A stretch of DNA of 6,335 nt from Oscillospiraceae bacterium (lineage in GTDB: Bacteria; Bacillota_A; Clostridia; Oscillospirales; Oscillospiraceae), in NCBI GenBank assembly GCA_902789835.1, contig CADAPN010000110.1, positions 1-6,335 of the forward strand, written 5' to 3'. A model generated the notes under the pieces. The model was not told where the DNA came from. It ran no database searches and was given only the letters and a program-made list of their open reading frames with translations. Of the stretch, positions 1 to 4,396 are shown piece after piece. How positions within the stretch are numbered: the stretch's first letter is position 1; the number at the start of each line of letters is the position of its first letter. The translations under genes were made by a program, and so were the position numbers.

Positions 1-1
1 C

Positions 2-721
2 AACGATGTGGAGATCAAATACAAAAATGAATGGAAATATCGGGTGCTGTGGCACTGCTTCAAGGGAAAATTCAAGCATTTTGATGCCTTTGTGGCGGGA
101 ACGGCCTCCATCATCGAACCGTTCCGGCGGCTCTCGGGCGTGACGGACAAGCCCTACAGCGCGATCCACAACTTCATTGACGTCGAGGCCATCCGGAAGA
201 AGGCGGAGGAGCCGACCGAGGTCAGCGTGGACGAGCGCTGCGTGAACTTTGTGGCGCTGGGGCGTCTGGTTCATCAGAAGGGCTATGACATCATGCTGAA
301 CTATTTTGCCGAAGCCTGCAGAACAAGAGACGACCTGCGCCTCTATATCATCGGCGACGGCGAGGACCGCGAAGCCCTGGAAAAACAGTGCGAAGAGCTG
401 GGCCTGACGGAGAAGGTCTTCTTCCTCGGCAGCCGCTCCAATCCCTACTGCATCATGCAGAAGATGGACGCGTTCATCTCCACCTCGCGTTATGAAGGAC
501 ACCCGCTGAATATCATGGACGCGATGGTGATCGGCCTGCCGCTCTACTGCACAAAGAATCTGGAGCAGTATACCGACGGCCTCGTAGGCAGGGAGGACAT
601 GGCGGCGGCCCTTGCCGCGGCCGGGAAGGAAGAAAAGCATCCGGACAACCTTGCCGCCTACAACAAAAAAATCATCGACAGCTACTGGGAGCTGGCCGGC
701 GGCGATCAATCGATGGACTGA
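2..721 (+). CDS. GT4-family glycosyltransferase, C-terminal part (5' end outside window)
   Basis: The reading frame is open to the left edge, with complete codons from base 2, so the true start lies upstream; the GTG at 8 is an internal valine. About 239 residues are visible, mostly the C-terminal Rossmann half of a GT-B retaining glycosyltransferase (Glycos_transf_1). Counting the GTG codon as 1, the donor-phosphate segment GRLVHQKGYD is at 85-94, followed by LYIIGDGED at 112-120 and the acceptor/donor signature YEGHPLNIMDAM at 162-173. The family EX7E pair is here E163 and D171, a conservative change. Such enzymes move a sugar from a nucleotide donor onto a growing cytoplasmic-face glycan, as in capsule, teichoic acid or exopolysaccharide synthesis; substrate cannot be read from sequence. 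No membrane segment is visible. It precedes the malic enzyme by 51 bases on the same strand. The family call is firm; the role in surface polysaccharide is inferred. Confidence 0.88.
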   Translation, partial: NDVEIKYKNEWKYRVLWHCFKGKFKHFDAFVAGTASIIEPFRRLSGVTDKPYSAIHNFIDVEAIRKKAEEPTEVSVDERCVNFVALGRLVHQKGYDIMLNYFAEACRTRDDLRLYIIGDGEDREALEKQCEELGLTEKVFFLGSRSNPYCIMQKMDAFISTSRYEGHPLNIMDAMVIGLPLYCTKNLEQYTDGLVGREDMAAALAAAGKEEKHPDNLAAYNKKIIDSYWELAGGDQSMD

Positions 722-732
722 GCCGACAGAGC

Positions 733-752
733 GCAGGCCTCACAGGGCCTGT
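733..752 (+). repeat. Small GC-rich hairpin in the glycosyltransferase-malic enzyme gap
   Basis: CAGGCC (734-739) pairs exactly with GGCCTG (746-751) around a 6-base loop, plus one G-U pair outside. No T-run follows, so it is unlikely to be a complete intrinsic terminator. It could trim or slow read-through between the two genes, or be chance in GC-rich DNA. I see no promoter-like pair of boxes in this 51-base gap. Confidence 0.3.
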
Positions 753-756
753 ACAC

Positions 757-765
757 GGAAGGGAG
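757..765 (+). promoter_or_regulatory. Ribosome binding site of the malic enzyme gene
   Basis: The purine-rich GGAAGGGAG ends 7 bases before the ATG at 773. It fixes that ATG as the start and shows that translation is independent of the upstream glycosyltransferase. Confidence 0.75.
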
Positions 766-772
766 CAGAGAC

Positions 773-1948
773 ATGGACTACGGAAAACGCTCACTGGAAA
801 AACACGCCGAATGGAAGGGGAAGATCGAGGTCACGGTCCGCGCACCGGTGGATTCCTCCGAGGCGCTGAGCCTGGCGTATACCCCGGGCGTCGCGACGCC
901 CTGCCTGGAGATCCAGAAAAACCCGGGAAAAAGCTATGAGCTGACACGGCGCTGGAACATGGTGGCGGTCATCACCGACGGAACGGCGGTTCTTGGCTTG
1001 GGGGACATCGGCCCGGAGGCCAGCATGCCGGTCATGGAGGGAAAATGCGCCCTCTTCAAGGCTTTCGGCGATGTGGACGCGGTGCCGATCTGTGTTGACA
1101 GCAAAAACGTGGACGAGATTGTGGAGACGGTCCGCCTGATCTCCAAGTCCTTTGGCGGGGTAAACCTGGAAGATATCTCGGCGCCGCGCTGCTTTGAGAT
1201 CGAAAAGCGCCTGAAGGCATGCACCGATATTCCCATTTTCCATGACGACCAGCACGGGACCGCCGTCATCACCCTGGCGGGACTTACCAACGCGCTGAAG
1301 CTGGTAGGGAAGAAGTTGGGTGAGGTGCGCATCGTCCTGAACGGCGCCGGTGCCGCAGCCACCGCCATCACCAGACTCCTGATCACGGCGGGGGCCTCGG
1401 ACGTGACCCTGTGTGACCGCGGCGGCGCAATCTGGAACGGCAGGGAAGAGCATATGAACCCGGCCAAACAGGAGATCGCGGCGATCACAAACCCGCTGTG
1501 CCGGAAAGGCACGCTGGCCGAAGTGCTGAAGGGGGCCGACGTGTTCATCGGGGTTTCTGCGCCGGGGGTCCTTACCACCGAAATGGTGAAGACCATGAAC
1601 CGGGATGCCATTGTGTTTGCCTGTGCCAACCCCACGCCCGAGATTTTCCCGGACGATGCCAAAGCGGGCGGTGCGGCGGTGGTCTCCACCGGGCGCTCGG
1701 ACTATCCCAACCAGGTCAACAACGTGCTCTGCTTCCCGGGAATCTTCCGGGGAGCCCTGGACGTACGGGCAAGTGACATCAACGACGCCATGAAGCTGGC
1801 GGCGGCAAAGGCACTGGCCGATCTGGTCTCGGAGAGTGAACTCTGCGCGGATTATATTCTCCCGAAGGCCTTTGACCCGCGGGTGCGGGATGCGGTCGCC
1901 GCGGCGACGGCGCAGGCCGCCCGCGAGAGCGGTGTCGCGAGAATCTGA
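773..1948 (+). CDS. Malic enzyme, short single-domain bacterial form (NAD(P)-dependent, decarboxylating)
   Basis: This cytoplasmic enzyme oxidatively decarboxylates L-malate to pyruvate and CO2 with reduction of NAD(P)+, feeding pyruvate and reducing power. The 391 residues match the short bacterial form, without the phosphotransacetylase-like C-terminal domain of MaeB. Motifs in order: YTPGV at 36-40 with the catalytic tyrosine Y36; VITDGTAVLGLGDIGP at 66-81; MEGK with the catalytic lysine K91; NLED at 131-134 and DDQHGTA at 158-164, giving the metal ligands E133, D134 and D159; the nucleotide-binding GAGAA at 191-195; D215 after the second strand; and ANPTPEI at 285-291. All expected catalytic residues are present. 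D215 fits NAD, but this does not reliably separate NAD from NADP in this family. It may be in one operon with the upstream glycosyltransferase; a hairpin 43 bases after the stop is the likely end of the transcript. Confidence 0.96.
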   Translation: MDYGKRSLEKHAEWKGKIEVTVRAPVDSSEALSLAYTPGVATPCLEIQKNPGKSYELTRRWNMVAVITDGTAVLGLGDIGPEASMPVMEGKCALFKAFGDVDAVPICVDSKNVDEIVETVRLISKSFGGVNLEDISAPRCFEIEKRLKACTDIPIFHDDQHGTAVITLAGLTNALKLVGKKLGEVRIVLNGAGAAATAITRLLITAGASDVTLCDRGGAIWNGREEHMNPAKQEIAAITNPLCRKGTLAEVLKGADVFIGVSAPGVLTTEMVKTMNRDAIVFACANPTPEIFPDDAKAGGAAVVSTGRSDYPNQVNNVLCFPGIFRGALDVRASDINDAMKLAAAKALADLVSESELCADYILPKAFDPRVRDAVAAATAQAARESGVARI

Positions 1949-1990
1949 CGAGGCGGGGCAAGGCTTTCCGGCCTCAGAACATGATACAGA

Positions 1991-2039
1991 AATCAGCAAC
2001 GCTCCGACTGCCTCATAAGGCGGTCGGAGCGTTGCGATT
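1991..2039. terminator. Long hairpin between convergent genes, probable bidirectional terminator
   Basis: Bases 1996-2012 pair with 2019-2035 over 17 bp (16 Watson-Crick pairs and one G-U) around the loop TCATAA. With A1995 bulged, AATC (1991-1994) and GATT (2036-2039) add four more pairs. It lies 43 bases after the malic enzyme stop and about 50 bases after the convergent sugar-nucleotide gene stop, where a shared terminator is expected. The flanks are only moderately T-rich on either strand (GATTATCGATTATG on plus), so termination efficiency is uncertain. The rest of the 141-base gap holds no supported gene. Confidence 0.7.
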
Positions 2040-2089
2040 ATCGATTATGACAGATGATTTGATCAGAGCACAGGGCGTGAACGCGAGGC

Positions 2090-3028
2090 TCAGAGATGAT
2101 AATACTGCTTCAGGAAGTCCGCGGTTTTCCGGATGCCGAGCCGCAGCGGAATCGGGTTCAGCGCGCCGTAGGCACGCTCATAGCGGCCAATGTCCAGGAA
2201 ATTGACCGGAACGTCGACGGTGCGGGCGGGCTTCCAGATGATCTCCGGCTCGATTGCCAGTTCCTGCCGGATGGTGTCCAGCACCTCACGAATGCTGGTG
2301 CCGTGCCCGCTGCCGAGATTGAAGACCCGCTCCGGGGAATCACCGGCGACGATATTGAGAATCCCGCGCACGGCATCGTCGATATAGAGGAAATCCCGGA
2401 CCACGCTGCCGTCACCGTAGACGGTGATCGGCTCGTTTCTGAGCGCCTTGTAGGTAAAGGTCGTAACCGCGCCGAGAACCCCGTTGGGACGCTGGTACGG
2501 CCCATAGGGATTGGCAAGACGGATGATCCGATAATCAAAGCCGTACATGTGATGGTAGAGATAGAGAAGCTTCTCGATGGTAAGCTTTTGAATCCCGTAA
2601 GAGGTAATGGGGTCGGTGGGGGTGTCCTCGTGCAGGGGACAGGCCGCGGCTTTCCCGTAAACCGTTCCGCCGGAGGAGAAGAAAACCACCTTCTTTACCC
2701 CGCAGGCGGCGCAGGCCTCGAACAGCTTTGCCGAGTGGACGACATTTGCCGTCAGCTCCTGGGAGATCTGGAGGTTTGACGTGGTGGGCACCGTGGTGCT
2801 CAGCAGGTGAAACACGACGTCCTGCCCGACCAGCAGGGGAGTGAAGTCCGGCTCTTTGACCAGATCGCACTCCACAAAACGGACATTGGGCAGGGCCAGC
2901 GCGTCCACATCCGCGAAGGAGGCACGTCTCCGGCTCACGACAGTTATTTGGTTTTCAGGCTGTTTCGCCAGCGCCAGCGTCAGGTTGGTCCCGATAAAGC
3001 CGGCGGCTCCAAGCAGAATCATGTTCAT
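2090..3028 (-). CDS. Extended-SDR nucleotide-sugar epimerase/dehydratase or reductase
   Basis: The 312 residues have the extended short-chain dehydrogenase fold of GalE/RmlB relatives, acting in the cytoplasm on an NDP-sugar. Visible are GAAGFIG at 7-13 (cofactor loop), DVVFHLLS at 70-77, SSGGTVYG at 118-125, the catalytic YGIQK (Y144, K148), RLANPYGPYQ at 170-179, VRDFLYIDDAV at 210-220 (substrate-domain signature) and FNLGSG at 236-241. Two features differ from GalE: the second strand ends SRRR (32-35) instead of an acidic residue, which favours NADP, and the GalE Ser124 position is Gly120 by hand alignment. The ATG at 3028 is chosen over the Met codon at 3022 because a GAGGAAG site sits 7 bases before it. 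It has its own promoter and converges on malic enzyme. The product sugar is unknown; with the nearby glycosyltransferase, a surface-glycan role is likely but unproven. Confidence 0.9.
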   Translation of the reverse strand: MNMILLGAAGFIGTNLTLALAKQPENQITVVSRRRASFADVDALALPNVRFVECDLVKEPDFTPLLVGQDVVFHLLSTTVPTTSNLQISQELTANVVHSAKLFEACAACGVKKVVFFSSGGTVYGKAAACPLHEDTPTDPITSYGIQKLTIEKLLYLYHHMYGFDYRIIRLANPYGPYQRPNGVLGAVTTFTYKALRNEPITVYGDGSVVRDFLYIDDAVRGILNIVAGDSPERVFNLGSGHGTSIREVLDTIRQELAIEPEIIWKPARTVDVPVNFLDIGRYERAYGALNPIPLRLGIRKTADFLKQYYHL

Positions 3029-3035
3029 GAAACGG

Positions 3036-3042
3036 CTTCCTC
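3036..3042 (-). promoter_or_regulatory. Ribosome binding site deciding the start of the SDR gene
   Basis: On the minus strand GAGGAAG ends 7 bases before the ATG at 3028 and 13 bases before the second in-frame ATG at 3022, so the upstream ATG is preferred. Confidence 0.7.
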
Positions 3043-3059
3043 ATCACAGAATAATCGAA

Positions 3060-3087
3060 GGGCTCACCCAAAGGTTCGGGTGAGCCC
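3060..3087 (-). terminator. Inverted repeat: probable gpx terminator, overlapping the SDR promoter start point
   Basis: GGGCTCACCC (3060-3069) and GGGTGAGCCC (3078-3087) form a perfect 10-bp stem with an 8-base loop. Read on the minus strand it follows gpx and is followed by TTCGATTATTCT, a moderate U-tract, which fits an intrinsic terminator. It also begins two bases after the -10 box of the SDR-gene promoter and covers the expected start point near 3081-3082, so it could instead be an operator. RNA starting there would lack most of the first arm. Confidence 0.6.
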
Positions 3088-3088
3088 A

Positions 3089-3117
3089 ATTATAACGGCT
3101 TTTCAGTTTTTTGTAAA
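3089..3117 (-). promoter_or_regulatory. Sigma-70/SigA-type promoter of the SDR gene
   Basis: On the minus strand TTTACA (3112-3117) is followed by exactly 17 bases and TATAAT (3089-3094): five of six and six of six matches to consensus. The predicted start is near 3081-3082, giving an untranslated leader of about 53 bases. It lies 28 bases past the gpx stop, so the SDR gene can be expressed separately from gpx. Confidence 0.8.
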
Positions 3118-3144
3118 GAGCAGGCTTGTGCGGTCTGCAGATGC

Positions 3145-3684
3145 TTACAGAGCGGCTTCGACAGCGGCGCGGACCTTGTCCATGGACATGGTGGGCTCAA
3201 AGCGGGCGACGATGTTGCCCTCGCGGTCAATGAGGAACTTGGTGAAATTCCACTTGATGTTGCCGTTGTTCTTGAAATCCTTGTCCATCTTCTTGACCAC
3301 ACCGTTCAGAACCAGAGCGGCCGGGCCGTTGAAGCCTTCGAACTTGGTGCTGGAAGTAAGCCACTGATAGAGGGGAATGGCGTTCTCACCGTTGACGTCG
3401 ATCTTGGCATACTGGGGGAAGGTAATTCCAAAGCGGCCGGTGCAGAAGGTGTGGATCTCTTCATCGGTGCCGGGGGCCTGGTCGGCAAACTGGTTGCAGG
3501 GGAAGTCGAGAATCTCGAGGCCCTTGTCCTTGAATGCGTCGTAGATCTCCTGGAGCTCCTTGTACTGGGGGGTAAAGCCGCAGCCGGTGGCGGTGTTGAC
3601 AACCAGAACAACCTTACCAGCGAAATCGGAGAGCGCGACATCCGCGCCCTTGCGCGTCTTAACGGTAAAATCATACAGATTCAT
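3145..3684 (-). CDS. gpx: Glutathione-peroxidase-family thiol peroxidase (Cys form)
   Basis: This cytoplasmic peroxidase reduces hydrogen peroxide and organic hydroperoxides to water or alcohols; bacterial cysteine members (BtuE/BsaA-like) usually take electrons from thioredoxin, not glutathione. The 179 residues are full length with no signal peptide. NTATGCGFTPQY (30-41) carries the peroxidatic C35; LDFPCNQFADQAPG (59-72) carries Q69; IKWNFTKFL (143-151) carries W145 and N146, completing the Cys-Gln-Trp-Asn tetrad. C63 is the family FPCNQF cysteine, and C81 in TFCTGRFGITFP sits where two-cysteine members keep the resolving cysteine. The usual GGQEPG is ADQAPG here. The ATG at 3684 has a perfect AAGGAGGA site (3691-3698) 6 bases upstream. 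It is divergent from ohrR and has a TTGACA promoter, so peroxide induction through OhrR is inferred. The thioredoxin donor is also inferred. Confidence 0.95.
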   Translation of the reverse strand: MNLYDFTVKTRKGADVALSDFAGKVVLVVNTATGCGFTPQYKELQEIYDAFKDKGLEILDFPCNQFADQAPGTDEEIHTFCTGRFGITFPQYAKIDVNGENAIPLYQWLTSSTKFEGFNGPAALVLNGVVKKMDKDFKNNGNIKWNFTKFLIDREGNIVARFEPTMSMDKVRAAVEAAL

Positions 3685-3724
3685 GAGTGTTCCTCCTTAT
3701 TGTTAAATTATATTTGATAAAACA

Positions 3725-3753
3725 TATATACACCAATTGAAATAGTTTGTCAA
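3725..3753 (-). promoter_or_regulatory. Promoter of gpx
   Basis: On the minus strand TTGACA (3748-3753), 17 bases, then TATATA (3725-3730): a perfect -35 and four of six at -10. The expected start near 3718 gives a leader of about 34 bases. Its -35 box faces that of ohrR, with 34 bases between the two. Confidence 0.68.
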
Positions 3754-3787
3754 GTCTAAATATTAGAAAGAATACAGAAAAAACAGC

Positions 3788-3816
3788 TTGACAAAACAGA
3801 ACAGAATTTATAAAAT
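3788..3816 (+). promoter_or_regulatory. Promoter of ohrR
   Basis: TTGACA (3788-3793), 17 bases, then TAAAAT (3811-3816): a perfect -35 and five of six at -10. The expected start is G3823, giving a leader of about 30 bases. The region from 3700 to 3840 is strikingly AT-rich compared with both genes. Confidence 0.75.
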
Positions 3817-3837
3817 AATATTGAATAAAATATAAAT
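3806..3837. promoter_or_regulatory. Candidate OhrR operator (AT-rich inverted repeat over the ohrR -10 and start)
   Basis: ATTTATA (3806-3812) and TATAAAT (3831-3837) are exact inverted copies 18 bases apart, centred near the predicted start point. The position suits autorepression, but the DNA is so AT-rich that 7-bp arms can arise by chance. I do not see an intact copy of the published B. subtilis OhrR site (TACAATT-AATTGTA type). Confidence 0.25.
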
Positions 3838-3852
3838 GGAGAGCAACAAGGA

Positions 3853-4299
3853 ATGGATCATACCCCGACTTACGACTACCGGGAAGTGATGAAGCTGTCG
3901 AATCAGCTCTGCTTCCCGCTTTATGCCGCGGCCCGCAAGGTGACCGCACTCTATACACCCTTTCTGACCGAGCTGAACCTGACCTATACCCAGTATCTGG
4001 TGCTGCTGGTCCTGTGGGAGCAGGACGGTATTCCGGTGAGCGAAATCTGCCGGAGACTTCATCTGGACAACGGGACGGTCTCCCCGCTGCTGAAGAAGCT
4101 GGAGAAGGAGGGCCTGCTGGAAAAGAGCCGGTCGCCGGAGGACGAGCGTGTGGTGCTCATCACGCTGACCGATACGGGCCGTGCCCTGCAGGAGCGTGCC
4201 AAGGAAATCCCCGGCAAGGTGGGGAGCTGTGTCCGGCTCACACCGGGCAAAGCCCTGACGCTCTACCAGCTGCTGTATGAGCTTTTGGACGAAGCGTAA
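3853..4299 (+). CDS. ohrR: OhrR-type MarR-family organic-peroxide-sensing repressor
   Basis: This dimeric winged-helix repressor is released from DNA when its reactive cysteine is oxidised by organic peroxides. At 148 residues it is colinear with B. subtilis OhrR with a 5-residue offset. LSNQLCFPLYAA (15-26) contains the sensing C20 (Bs C15); Y34 and Y45 match the tyrosines Y29 and Y40 that contact that cysteine in Bs OhrR. The recognition-helix region LDNGTVSPLLKKLEKEGLL is at 71-89, and the wing has PEDERVVLITLT (95-106) with D97 and R99. C126 lies within about one residue of Xanthomonas OhrR C127, so a two-cysteine mechanism is possible; C66 is also present. A GGAGAG site (3838-3843) 9 bases upstream supports the ATG at 3853. 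It is divergent from gpx, where OhrR usually borders ohr. The family call is very firm; gpx as target is inferred. Confidence 0.95.
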   Translation: MDHTPTYDYREVMKLSNQLCFPLYAAARKVTALYTPFLTELNLTYTQYLVLLVLWEQDGIPVSEICRRLHLDNGTVSPLLKKLEKEGLLEKSRSPEDERVVLITLTDTGRALQERAKEIPGKVGSCVRLTPGKALTLYQLLYELLDEA

Positions 4300-4327
4300 A
4301 TCATGCTGTAAATGAATATAAATAGTA

Positions 4328-4362
4328 AATCTGCCTCGGAGTGGAAAGCTCCGGGGCAGATT
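4328..4362. terminator. Hairpin between convergent ohrR and clpB, probable bidirectional terminator
   Basis: Bases 4328-4341 pair with 4349-4362 over 14 bp with a single G-U pair and a 7-base loop. It lies 28 bases after the ohrR stop and 34 bases past the clpB stop. Beyond it on the minus strand the sequence is T-rich (TACTATTTATATTCATTT), a fair U-tract for clpB; on the plus strand the tail is weaker. Confidence 0.75.
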
Positions 4363-4396
4363 CTATAGTCTGTTGAAATCAATTGGCGCGTCAAGC

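Noticed and set aside
934..1689. A 251-codon minus-strand open frame within malic enzyme
   Set aside because: It is a second antisense shadow in another frame, of low-complexity Ser/Pro/Ala-rich composition, with no independent support.
791..1999. A 402-codon open frame on the minus strand across malic enzyme
   Set aside because: It is fully antisense to a gene with an unmistakable family match. Its translation is Arg/Gly/Asp/His-rich without any domain, as expected from the complement of GC-rich codons, and no ribosome site supports it.
1981..2205. Short plus-strand open frame starting at the convergent hairpin
   Set aside because: It reads through the hairpin and then antisense into the SDR gene. 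There is no good ribosome site and no domain.
2096..2779. A 227-codon open frame on the plus strand across the SDR gene
   Set aside because: It is the antisense shadow of the SDR gene. The translation has no recognisable motif and it starts beside that gene's stop without a convincing ribosome site.
3671..4062. Minus-strand open frames crossing the gpx/ohrR gap
   Set aside because: They overlap the divergent promoters and are antisense to ohrR. Their hydrophobic-looking stretches come from AT-rich intergenic DNA, not from a real small membrane protein.
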